Source: Lysinibacillus antri
GTDB taxonomy: Bacteria; Bacillota; Bacilli; Bacillales_A; Planococcaceae
Direction: 5' to 3'
Assembly: GCF_003977595.1 (NCBI RefSeq)
Contig: NZ_RYYR01000011.1
Coordinates: 1 to 64,000 of the forward strand
Length of the DNA: 64,000 bases
Shown piece by piece: positions 42,790 through 50,768 of the stretch (the first letter of the stretch is position 1; every line of letters starts with the position of its first letter). Below the pieces are notes generated by a model, which was not told the origin of the DNA, did not search any database, and saw only the letters and a list, made by a program, of their open reading frames with translations. A program made the position numbers and the translations under genes.

Positions 42790-44238
42790 CTATTTTTCGA
42801 TGTGAACAGTAACTGTTTTTTGTTGTGTGGCTAAACTCACGGCAACAAAAATAATGAATGAACAAAGGATTGGTAAAGTCACCGTATGCATCCCGAAAAT
42901 ATGTGGTGAGAGCAGGTGGATTGTGATATAAAGAGCTAGCCCACTGATCATGGATGCGATGGCTCCATATTTGTTCGCCTTCTTCCAATACAAACCAAAG
43001 ATGACCGACCATAAAAAGGCAGACTCTAATCCTCCAAAAGCAAATAAATTCAACCAAATTAAAAATTCAGGTGGTTTAAGTGCGAAAAATACAACGGCTA
43101 ATCCAATAATTGTCGTGACATAAAAGCTTCGGGATTTAATTTGTGCTTCTGTTGCTTTCGGATTAATAAAATTTAAGTAAATATCTTTCACAACGGTTGA
43201 ACTAACTAAAATTAACAATGCATTGACAGTAGACATAATGGCAGCCATTGGAGCAGCAAGGACAATTCCAGCTAAGATTGGGGGCAATACCTTTAAAGTC
43301 AATAATGGCATTACTTTATCCCCTACCTCTACTCCTGGAAGAACAGGTCGTGCTAAAACCCCAATTAAATGCATCCCAAACATAATTGTCCCAATACCGA
43401 TCGTGCCAATAATAATCGCGCGGTGTAAACTTTTCGAATCTTTGTAGCTCATTGCACGGACCGCGATTTGTGGTAGACCGATGACACCTAGACCAATTAA
43501 GATCCAGAATGTCGATACATAAAGAGGGGTTAGTGATCCATCCGCACCATATGGGGTCAACATGTTTGGATTTTCATTTGCTAATGAATTCATGATTGTG
43601 TCTAGTCCCCCACCTGCAACGATGGTTCCGATTAATAAAATCACTGTCCCAATAATCATAATCGACCCTTGTAATGCATCAGTTAGTGCAACTGCGCGGA
43701 ATCCCCCAATGATCACGTACACTAATACGGTCACGGCAAAAATTATTAGCGCAGCTGTATAATTCAGTCCAGTTAACGACTCAATTAAACGTGCACCTCC
43801 TACCCATTGCGCTGTCATGGAGGCAAATAAAAATACAATAATACTAATAGCAGAGATGATCACGACAACATTGCTTTCATATCGTTTCTTTAAAAAATCA
43901 ATTAATGTAATGGTTTCATATCGACGTGATATAATGGCAAATTTCTTCCCTAATACCATTAACACAAAATATCCTGCAGGAAGTTGAGCCATTGCTAGGA
44001 GTACCCAACCAAGACCTAAATTGTAGGAAACCCCAGGACCTCCAATGAAACTAGAGGCACTGCCGTAAGTAGCCATCATGGTCATAGCAAGGAGAAAGCC
44101 ACCCATTTCACGTCCACCGAGGAAATATTCTTGTAAAAAAGAACTGGATGTCCGTATTTGTTTATTTGCCCATATTCCGATACCAAAAATAATGACTAGA
44201 AATATGAGTAGCGGAATGATGACTTGCCATTGAATCAT
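42790..44238 (-). CDS. panF: Sodium/pantothenate symporter PanF
   Basis: A 482-residue sodium:solute symporter (SSS family) with thirteen or so membrane segments. YETITLIDFLKKRYESNVVV, QWVGGARLIESLTGLNYTAA and GGFRAVALTDALQGSIMIIG are family and PanF-type stretches; FASMTAQWVGG and GLPQIAVRAMSYKDSKSLHR are also present. PanF imports pantothenate with sodium. ATG at 44238 follows GAGGTGG and overlaps the yhdT stop by four bases (ATGA), which couples the two genes. Pairing with a YhdT protein is typical of panF and supports the assignment over proline transporters. Confidence 0.9.
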   Translation of the reverse strand: MIQWQVIIPLLIFLVIIFGIGIWANKQIRTSSSFLQEYFLGGREMGGFLLAMTMMATYGSASSFIGGPGVSYNLGLGWVLLAMAQLPAGYFVLMVLGKKFAIISRRYETITLIDFLKKRYESNVVVIISAISIIVFLFASMTAQWVGGARLIESLTGLNYTAALIIFAVTVLVYVIIGGFRAVALTDALQGSIMIIGTVILLIGTIVAGGGLDTIMNSLANENPNMLTPYGADGSLTPLYVSTFWILIGLGVIGLPQIAVRAMSYKDSKSLHRAIIIGTIGIGTIMFGMHLIGVLARPVLPGVEVGDKVMPLLTLKVLPPILAGIVLAAPMAAIMSTVNALLILVSSTVVKDIYLNFINPKATEAQIKSRSFYVTTIIGLAVVFFALKPPEFLIWLNLFAFGGLESAFLWSVIFGLYWKKANKYGAIASMISGLALYITIHLLSPHIFGMHTVTLPILCSFIIFVAVSLATQQKTVTVHIEK

Positions 44239-44498
44239 TCTTTATCCACCTCATCACTAAAAGAAACATCCTTGAAAAATAGTTTAATTGTAATCCAAAT
44301 CAAAACAATCATAAAAATGGTTCCGGCAATACAACTATAGAAAAACCAAGCGGGAAAACCGAATAAATATGTATAATCTTTTGGATCACCATTTCCTAAT
44401 CCATATGCAAACCCAAACCAAATCGCAAAATTAATGAGTACGAGTACGACGCCAATTAATGCTTCACGGTTTGCGATTTTGAATCGTTTATCCTGCAA
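44235..44498 (-). CDS. yhdT: YhdT-family membrane protein, PanF partner
   Basis: An 87-residue protein with two membrane helices (LIGVVLVLINFAIWFGFAYG and FYSCIAGTIFMIVLIWITIK). Starts at TTG 44498 behind AAGGGTG. Such YhdT (DUF997) proteins are encoded directly before panF in many bacteria, as here with a four-base overlap, and are thought to be accessory to the symporter. Confidence 0.85.
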   Translation of the reverse strand: MQDKRFKIANREALIGVVLVLINFAIWFGFAYGLGNGDPKDYTYLFGFPAWFFYSCIAGTIFMIVLIWITIKLFFKDVSFSDEVDKE

Positions 44499-44734
44499 AA
44501 CTATTTCACCCTTCCAAAATTATTTTAGTATAAAAACAACTTTATTATCATAGCATTATCGATGATGGAAATGGAAGAACTTACATACTTTTGATTCATG
44601 TACCATCGTATTAGTTCACTGCAAACCAACATACTATCGTTAACTAGAGTATTTATTTTTTTATACCCCTAATCTTTGTTATAATAATAGAGTACGTGTA
44701 AAAAATGGATTATTTTAGAATGGAGGATTTAGTA

Positions 44735-45208
44735 GTGAAAATATTGAAAATAGCTACAGCAATTTTATTTGCGTTTACTTTAGCGTTCTCAAGTTTAGGG
44801 TCAGTTATTCTTAGCGATGACGTGCAAACAGTTGAAGCGAAAAAGTACAAGTCTGGGAAGAAAAGTTACAATAACAACACAGGTACGACAAACAACAATA
44901 TCCAAAACAACGATTCAGGAACAAATACAAATGTAAACAAAGCAACGACTACAAATAAATCAACGACGGGTACTACTACGAAAAAAGGTGGTTTTACATC
45001 TGGCGGCTTAATGAAAGGGCTATTTATTGGAGGACTAGCTGGTTTACTTTTTGGTAGCTTATTCTCAGACATGGGGCTAATTGGAAACATTTTAGGCTTT
45101 GCGATCAATGCAGCAGCTATTCTGTTAATTGTGTTCTTAGGGATGAAAATTTATCAAATGATGAAACGTAAAAAGGATAAAGAGGTAACAGACAGTTGGA
45201 AAAGATAA
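44735..45208 (+). CDS. Secreted or membrane protein with Thr/Asn linker and Gly-rich membrane region
   Basis: A 157-residue protein. The start is GTG 44735, eight bases after GGAGG; an upstream ATG at 44705 has no ribosome site. A signal-peptide-like N terminus (ILKIATAILFAFTLAFSSLG) ends near VEAKK, then comes a Thr/Asn-rich linker (NNNTGTTNNNIQNNDSGTNT and so on), then a Gly-rich hydrophobic segment (GGLMKGLFIGGLAGLLFGSL) and a second helix (AINAAAILLIVFLGMKIYQM). This resembles the N-terminal part of Tim44-domain-type proteins, but no Tim44 domain follows. It overlaps the next gene by 13 bases. Confidence 0.75.
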   Translation: MKILKIATAILFAFTLAFSSLGSVILSDDVQTVEAKKYKSGKKSYNNNTGTTNNNIQNNDSGTNTNVNKATTTNKSTTGTTTKKGGFTSGGLMKGLFIGGLAGLLFGSLFSDMGLIGNILGFAINAAAILLIVFLGMKIYQMMKRKKDKEVTDSWKR

Positions 45209-45489
45209 TTTTATCAGAACAAGAAGTGATCAATGCTTTATGTATCTTTCATGCCAAATTCAAACGTGTACAACCACAAGATGTGGAAATAGAATTAATG
45301 TATGACGATGCGGCAGGATTTACTGCTGAAGCCTATGTAAATGGCCAAATGGATGTTTATAACACCGTAAACTTTATTACGGCCATTCGATTATATATTG
45401 ATGAACAACTAAGAAGAGATTCTATTGCAGCTCGCATCGTTTTGGACCTACACGATGAAGAAGGAATCATAGCAAAAATTGAGTGGTAA
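45196..45489 (+). CDS. yxcD: YxcD-family (DUF2653) protein
   Basis: A 97-residue cytosolic protein. The sequence EKIILSEQEVINALCIFHAK followed by FKRVQPQDVEIELMYDDAAG matches YxcD/DUF2653 of Bacillus. It starts at TTG 45196 inside the end of the upstream gene, so they are coupled. Function unknown. A terminator follows at about 45557. Confidence 0.75.
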   Translation: MEKIILSEQEVINALCIFHAKFKRVQPQDVEIELMYDDAAGFTAEAYVNGQMDVYNTVNFITAIRLYIDEQLRRDSIAARIVLDLHDEEGIIAKIEW

Positions 45490-45556
45490 AAAGAAAAGCG
45501 AAAGCGGCTCGTCCAGCTCCAAAAACAGCTAAAGTAAGTATTTATTATTAGTCAAA

Positions 45557-45591
45557 AAGGACTTAGTTCATAATGCTAAGTCCTTTTTTAG
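45557..45591 (+). terminator. Rho-independent terminator
   Basis: AAAAAGGACTTAG...CTAAGTCCTTTTTTAG, a stem and T run ending the two-gene unit. Confidence 0.88.
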
Positions 45592-45778
45592 TTTAGTTCA
45601 GTATTTAGATTCCCCTTCATAGTAAGTACATATTTCATTACAAAGTCCCCTTCTCCATGCTATGACCGCGCTAAATCGAAGTGAATCCCCATTTCATCTC
45701 AAAATATCACAAATTTTCATTTTTATTTTTCGAAAAAACCTATTTACAAATAAGGAAATTTTATGTAACGTACGATAT

Positions 45779-45792
45779 ATAACAACTGTTAT
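45779..45792. promoter_or_regulatory. Candidate operator of the TetR-type regulator
   Basis: ATAACAACTGTTAT has perfect six-base arms and lies 26 bases upstream of the regulator's ATG. Confidence 0.4.
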
Positions 45793-45818
45793 TTAATGAA
45801 AGTTTAGGAGTAAGTTAC

Positions 45819-46394
45819 ATGCCACCAAAAACAAAATTTTCAAAAGAAGCTATCATTGATGCAGCCTTTGACATAGCAAAGTTAGAAGGTATCGACAGCA
45901 TTACAGTGAGAAAAGTAGCCGAAAAATTAGGAAGTTCTACTGCTCCTATTTATGTAAATTTTACAGAGATAGAAGAGTTAAAACAGGCCGTTTTAGTTCG
46001 GATCCACAATATTGCACAGCAAATGTTAAAGACACAATACAGTTCTGATCCCTTTCTCAATATTGGTATTGCAAGTATAAAGTTTGCTAGAGAGTACAGT
46101 GTTTTGTTTAAAGACCTCATTATGAATAGCAATCGTTATTTAAAAAATATACAGCCTTCAAGAATAAACACTTTTGAACAGATGAAAGAATCAACCTCAC
46201 TAAGTGTCTTTTCAGAAGAAGAACTAGCAGAAATTTTGTTTAAAATGCAAGTTTTCCAATTGGGTCTTTCGGTAATGGATGTAAATGGTCTGCTTCCAGA
46301 TGATTTTGATGAAGAGAAGATCATCCAAATGTTAAATAGTGTTGGTAAGGATGTCATTATGGCTACCCGATATCGTAAAGGCGAAATAAAATAG
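45819..46394 (+). CDS. TetR-family regulator
   Basis: A 191-residue TetR-type regulator. FSKEAIIDAAFDIAKLEGID followed by SITVRKVAEKLGSSTAPIYV is the family DNA-binding domain with the helix-turn-helix. The C-terminal domain is of the WHG/TetR_C_13-like helical type. ATG at 45819 follows AGGAGT. It is the first gene of a two-gene unit with the serine hydrolase 27 bases downstream and probably regulates both through the palindrome just upstream. Confidence 0.85.
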   Translation: MPPKTKFSKEAIIDAAFDIAKLEGIDSITVRKVAEKLGSSTAPIYVNFTEIEELKQAVLVRIHNIAQQMLKTQYSSDPFLNIGIASIKFAREYSVLFKDLIMNSNRYLKNIQPSRINTFEQMKESTSLSVFSEEELAEILFKMQVFQLGLSVMDVNGLLPDDFDEEKIIQMLNSVGKDVIMATRYRKGEIK

Positions 46395-46421
46395 CGGAGA
46401 AAAATTAAGGGAGATGGGTAA

Positions 46422-47522
46422 ATGGAGAAGACAAAGGTACAAATCGAAATTGAACAATTCTTTAAAAATAAAGTAAAAAAAGATTTAAAAATCCATAACG
46501 CTTACTTACGTGTTCACTCTGAAAAGTATCGTATTGACTTCAGTATGAATACTGGAAAAGAATCAATCCACCCAGATCAGCCATTTTACATTGCAAGTAT
46601 TAGTAAGCTATTTACATCTGTTCTATTTGCGCAATTAATCGAACAGGGGCACTGTTCGTATGAAGACAAAATTTCTAAGTATTTAGAGATAGATATATTA
46701 AATAATTTGCATATTTATAAAGGAAAAGATTATACACACGAAATAAAAATCAAACATTTATTAAATAACACCTCGGGCTTACATGATTTCTTTGAGGATA
46801 AACCGGTAAAGGGAAAAGCATTTGTAGACCTTATTCTTGATGACCCGAATCGAACATGGACCCCACAGGAAGTAATCCAATGGGCTAAGGAAAATTTGAA
46901 AACACACTTCCCTCCAGGAGAAAGATTCCACTACTCCGATACAGGATATCATCTATTAGGCTTAATTATTGAGAAGATTACAGGACTTTCCTTTCATGAA
47001 GTCCTTAGTAAAAATATATTTGAACCATTAGGTATGAAGCACTCACATTTCTCTCGCATGAAACCATTAGAAGAAAGTCCATACGAAATAGCCAAGATAT
47101 ATATGCGTAATATTAATGTTACGCATTACCAAAGTATGAGAAGCTCCGTATATGCTGGGGGCGGTATCGTTTCCACAACTGGTGACTTGTTAAAATTTAT
47201 GAAAGCACTCGTTCATTATCAGTTATTACAGAAAAAAACGATCGAAAAGATGAAAAATGACTGTGGTAAGTTCTTTTTAGGAATAGATTATGGATATGGA
47301 GTGATGAACATTAAAACGATTCCTCTGTTAATGCCAGCAAAATATAATTCTTGGGGAAATGCTGGTTCTACTGGTTCGTTTATGTTTTATCATCCAGTGA
47401 CGGATACTTATATCATCGGTACCTTAAATCAATCGGGATATGGGCAAAAAGGGATAAAGTTAATGCTTCAAATTGCTGATAAAATTTTAAAAGCTATAAA
47501 AAAATCTGAAGTATTATTGTAA
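46422..47522 (+). CDS. Serine hydrolase, class C beta-lactamase-like
   Basis: A 366-residue protein of the beta-lactamase/esterase/DD-peptidase family (class C-like). The nucleophile is in FYIASISKLFTSVLFAQLIE (SxSK, SxxK motif), then RFHYSDTGYHLLGLIIEKIT (YSxTGY, the YxN-equivalent), and WGNAGSTGSFMFYHP near the end (HxG/KTG-equivalent). No clear signal peptide is present, which favours a cytoplasmic esterase or peptidase. ATG at 46422 follows AAGGGAG. The gene probably belongs to the TetR regulator's regulon. Substrate unknown. Confidence 0.83.
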   Translation: MEKTKVQIEIEQFFKNKVKKDLKIHNAYLRVHSEKYRIDFSMNTGKESIHPDQPFYIASISKLFTSVLFAQLIEQGHCSYEDKISKYLEIDILNNLHIYKGKDYTHEIKIKHLLNNTSGLHDFFEDKPVKGKAFVDLILDDPNRTWTPQEVIQWAKENLKTHFPPGERFHYSDTGYHLLGLIIEKITGLSFHEVLSKNIFEPLGMKHSHFSRMKPLEESPYEIAKIYMRNINVTHYQSMRSSVYAGGGIVSTTGDLLKFMKALVHYQLLQKKTIEKMKNDCGKFFLGIDYGYGVMNIKTIPLLMPAKYNSWGNAGSTGSFMFYHPVTDTYIIGTLNQSGYGQKGIKLMLQIADKILKAIKKSEVLL

Positions 47523-47587
47523 AAGAAACTGGTAACTGTAAAATGGAACCTAATTTGTATAAAGGATATAATAAACTATCATTCAAA

Positions 47588-47655
47588 GATGACGCCTGTA
47601 TTAACAGGTGTCAAAATTTTTATAAAAAACCAAAAGTACTAGTACTTTTGGTTTC
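47588..47655. terminator. Two terminator hairpins between convergent genes
   Basis: TGACGCCTGTATTAACAGGT GTCAAAATTTTT (about 47588-47620) ends the serine hydrolase gene. AACCAAAAGTACTAGTACTT TTGGTT (about 47629-47654), a perfect 26-base palindrome, ends the minus-strand gene. Confidence 0.8.
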
Positions 47656-47657
47656 GT

Positions 47658-47927
47658 CTAATAATCTAATTCTGTTTTATCAAAAATGACCGTTTCACTT
47701 ATTTCGGTTAGTCGATCTTTTAAGTGATAGTAACTAATGTTGCCATTGATTAATTCTACAAAAAATTCGATTTCTGCTTGAGTATAAATGGGCCATGTTG
47801 CAATGGCTAGTAATCCTTGTGGAGGAGGAACTTCTTTTAAACAATCCAAAATCTTTGAATCATTGAAGTTTAAGTAAAAGTATCGACCATCTCGAAACTT
47901 TGCTAAAATACTATATCTTTTCTTCAT
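47658..47927 (-). CDS. Hypothetical protein
   Basis: An 89-residue soluble protein, not assigned to a family. ATG at 47927 has AGGAGG seven bases upstream. The sequence KKRYSILAKFRDGRYFYLNF suggests a small beta-rich fold, and later parts are amphipathic. It is convergent with the serine hydrolase gene. Nothing indicates its job. Confidence 0.6.
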   Translation of the reverse strand: MKKRYSILAKFRDGRYFYLNFNDSKILDCLKEVPPPQGLLAIATWPIYTQAEIEFFVELINGNISYYHLKDRLTEISETVIFDKTELDY

Positions 47928-48088
47928 GTATCCTCCTATATTTTCGATAGATTTTTTTATTATCCACTACTAATAAAAGTATATTTCTTCTATTTTATTA
48001 ACAGTACAATGTTAATTCAACAAAAATTTTAAAGTTTTCAAAAGTTAATGAAGTTTATGTGAAATCAACCAAATTTAGTCATAAAAAA

Positions 48089-48240
48089 GGAGAACGTCCA
48101 AAAAGGCATTTTTGGACGTTCTCCTTTGCGACGAGGATTGTGACAATTTATTGTTACTACCGCAGGAGCAAAGCTTTTTAGCGATATTTTATCATTAGAA
48201 GCGTAGATGTCCAGAAAGTATAGTACTTTCTGGACATCCC
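48089..48240. repeat. Two-copy hairpin-bounded element, copy B
   Basis: GGAGAACGTCC...GGACGTTCTCC as left hairpin, the core TTTGCGACGAGGATTGTGAC, AATTTATTGTTACTACCGCA, GGAGCAAAGCTTTTT, and right hairpin GATGTCCAGAAAG...CTTTCTGGACATC. It matches copy A (20607-20756) closely in the core and right hairpin, while the left stem differs but pairs. It lies directly after the surface nucleotidase gene and may terminate it. Confidence 0.75.
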
Positions 48241-48258
48241 CAACTTTAGTCTTAAATT

Positions 48259-50502
48259 CTATTTTGCTACATCCACAATGCGGTTTTCTGTAGCTGGTTT
48301 AATCTCTTTCATTGTTTTAAGATATTCTTCAAGGTTCTCCCAGTCTGATAATCCTAAATCGGTTACGCGACCTTCACTATAAGCTTTTGCAAACATATCA
48401 TAGCCATCTCCACCTTTTGCAGTGAAGGCATTTGTAGCAATTGTATACGTTTTATTATCTTCAATTTGCACTTCTTTTCCAGATGCATCTGTATACGAAA
48501 TACTTACTACTCGTGACTTAGCAGGTTTTGAAGAGTCAAATTGAACTTTTGTACCAGTTGAAACGTGTAGGAAGCCCCCACTTTCTTCTGGGTATTTTTC
48601 TACAGATGTTTCAAATGCAGCTTTTAATTCCGCCCCAGTCACGTCCATTAATGCTAAAGTATTTCCAAATGGTAAAACCGTAATGACTTCCCCAACTGTA
48701 ATAGGACCTTCTCCGATACTAGCACGGATTCCGCCACCATTTTGAATTGCCATAATGACTTCATTTTTTGTATAGTTTTTCGCTTTTGCTAGCATCCCAT
48801 CTGTAATTAAGTTTCCTAGTGGCGTTTCATTTTTACGTACACTTGCCCCTGTTGTATTGCCTTCATCGGATACGCGAGGATTTTCTAAAACCGATGTAGC
48901 CGTTACACCGATTTCTTTGTTTTGAACAGATTGTACTTTTTCTTTATAAGGCTTTAATAGTTCCAGTGCTCCTGGATCATCGGCATACTCACCTAGTTTA
49001 ATTAGTTCACCAGCATATTCAACGACTACTCCCTCTTCATCGAATACGACATCTAAAGTACCTAAATAATCGCTATATTGATACGCCTGTACGATTAGTG
49101 TTGCATCCTTCTCTTCGCCTTTTGCATTTTTATCAATCACAACTGGTTCTTCAAGCATTGTGTGCGTATGGCCACCGACAATTAAGTCAATACCTTCCAC
49201 CGCTTTTGCCAATTCAACATCGTTATCAACTGCAGCAGTATCATCATAGCCAATATGAGTAAGTGCAATAATTTTATTTACACCTAACTCTTCAAATGCT
49301 TTTACTGCTTTATTTGCTTCATCAATATAATTTTCAAATTTCACACTTCCTGGTGAAGAAATATCCACTGTTTCAGCAGTTGTTAAACCAAAGATTCCAA
49401 CTTTTTCTCCATCGATTTCTTTGACGATACCGCTATAGATTTTTCCTTTTTCTGGCTCACTTGAAACTAAATCATTGAATAATCCAGTAAATTTCGCATC
49501 GTCAGAAAAAACAACATTGGATGAGGCAAATGAAAACTCAGCTGCTTTAATAAAGTCTGCTAATGCTTGGTGTCCTTCTTGACTTGAACCTAAATCGAAT
49601 TCATGATTTCCAAATGTCATCACATCATAGCCCATATAATTCATAAGCTTTAGATCTGCTTCACCATGAAACTCATTAAAATACAGTGTGCCACTAAATA
49701 CATCACCAGCATCTAGTAATAATGAATTGGGATTTTTGGCGCGCTGTTCTTTGATTGCCGTCGCTCGTTTTGGCGCATTTTCTACACGCGCATGGGTATC
49801 ATTACTATGGAGAATGGATAATTCAAATGTATTGTCATTTGCTTCTTTTGGTGGTTCAGTAGGTTGTGGTGTTGGTGTTGTCATCGCTTGTAGAGCACGA
49901 ACTAAAAATGCGGCTGCTTGCCCACGTGTTACACCTTGACCTGTTGAAAATGTCTTTTCAGAAGTTCCTGATGTAATCCCATTATCTAGTAATGCTTTTA
50001 CGTATGGAGCATAGTCAGCAGGTACGTCTGTAAATGGTAGTGCATCGGTATTTTTCGGTTGTAGCTGAAGGGAAAGTGCCATTAATTTCGCCACTTCTCC
50101 ACGTGTAATATTGTCATTAATTTTAAAAGTCTGATCCTTCCCTTCAAGGAGTCCTGCTTGCGATAATGCAGCAATTGAAGCGTAATAAGGATGAGATTTT
50201 GGTACGTCTGTAAATGTAAGATCTTTACTATTCGTTAAATCTAGTTTTAATGCCTTTGCAATAATGATGGCTGCTTGTCCACGAGTAAGAGATTGATTTG
50301 GTTTGTATGTGCCGTCTGGGAAACCTGAAATAATCCCTTGGCTAGCTAATAGCGAGATAGCATCAAATTGAGGATGTGTAGAAGGAACATCTTTAAAAGT
50401 AGTCGTTTGTGCTCCTACTGGGGCGATTGCGAATGCAGATGCTGCGACAGTAGCGGCGATTGTAGCACCTAACATTTTATTTCGGTTTTGTAATTTTTTC
50501 AT
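48259..50502 (-). CDS. SLH-anchored 5'-nucleotidase / UDP-sugar hydrolase
   Basis: A 747-residue secreted surface enzyme. Signal peptide about residues 1-31 (MLGATIAATVAASAFAIAPV GAQ), then three S-layer homology domains (about 35-210; FKDVPSTHPQFDAISLLASQ, FTDVPKSHPYYASIAALSQA, FTDVPADYAPYVKALLDNGI) that bind the secondary cell wall polymer. After a TPTPQPTEPP linker comes the metallophosphoesterase domain (SILHSNDTHARVE, DAGDVFSG, TFGNHEFD, VGGHTHT) and the C-terminal 5'-nucleotidase domain (MAIQNGGGIRASI, LPFGNTL, TAKGGDGYD). It probably salvages extracellular nucleotides. ATG at 50502 follows GGAGGG. Monocistronic. Confidence 0.93.
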   Translation of the reverse strand: MKKLQNRNKMLGATIAATVAASAFAIAPVGAQTTTFKDVPSTHPQFDAISLLASQGIISGFPDGTYKPNQSLTRGQAAIIIAKALKLDLTNSKDLTFTDVPKSHPYYASIAALSQAGLLEGKDQTFKINDNITRGEVAKLMALSLQLQPKNTDALPFTDVPADYAPYVKALLDNGITSGTSEKTFSTGQGVTRGQAAAFLVRALQAMTTPTPQPTEPPKEANDNTFELSILHSNDTHARVENAPKRATAIKEQRAKNPNSLLLDAGDVFSGTLYFNEFHGEADLKLMNYMGYDVMTFGNHEFDLGSSQEGHQALADFIKAAEFSFASSNVVFSDDAKFTGLFNDLVSSEPEKGKIYSGIVKEIDGEKVGIFGLTTAETVDISSPGSVKFENYIDEANKAVKAFEELGVNKIIALTHIGYDDTAAVDNDVELAKAVEGIDLIVGGHTHTMLEEPVVIDKNAKGEEKDATLIVQAYQYSDYLGTLDVVFDEEGVVVEYAGELIKLGEYADDPGALELLKPYKEKVQSVQNKEIGVTATSVLENPRVSDEGNTTGASVRKNETPLGNLITDGMLAKAKNYTKNEVIMAIQNGGGIRASIGEGPITVGEVITVLPFGNTLALMDVTGAELKAAFETSVEKYPEESGGFLHVSTGTKVQFDSSKPAKSRVVSISYTDASGKEVQIEDNKTYTIATNAFTAKGGDGYDMFAKAYSEGRVTDLGLSDWENLEEYLKTMKEIKPATENRIVDVAK

Positions 50503-50721
50503 TAATTAAACCCTCCGAATCTACTATTTTAGAAAATTGCGATAAATGAAACCTATGTAGAATTTTACTAGAATTAATTGTAAAACACTAATAGTTTGCT
50601 GTTAAGTTTATGTAATTATTGTAAATTAAACCTTTTGAACTATATGTTGTACTAGCTTCGTATTGTTACCCTCACCTTCTTTTAAGAATATTTCTTTCCT
50701 TATAACGTTTTATACATAGAA

Positions 50722-50755
50722 AAAAGCAAGTTGAACGAGTCAACTTGCTTTTATG
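50722..50755 (-). terminator. Terminator of aconitase gene
   Basis: AAAAGCAAGTTGA, loop, TCAACTTGCTTTT with T run on the minus strand, 14 bases after the stop codon. Confidence 0.85.
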
Positions 50756-50768
50756 CTCTACACTTTTC

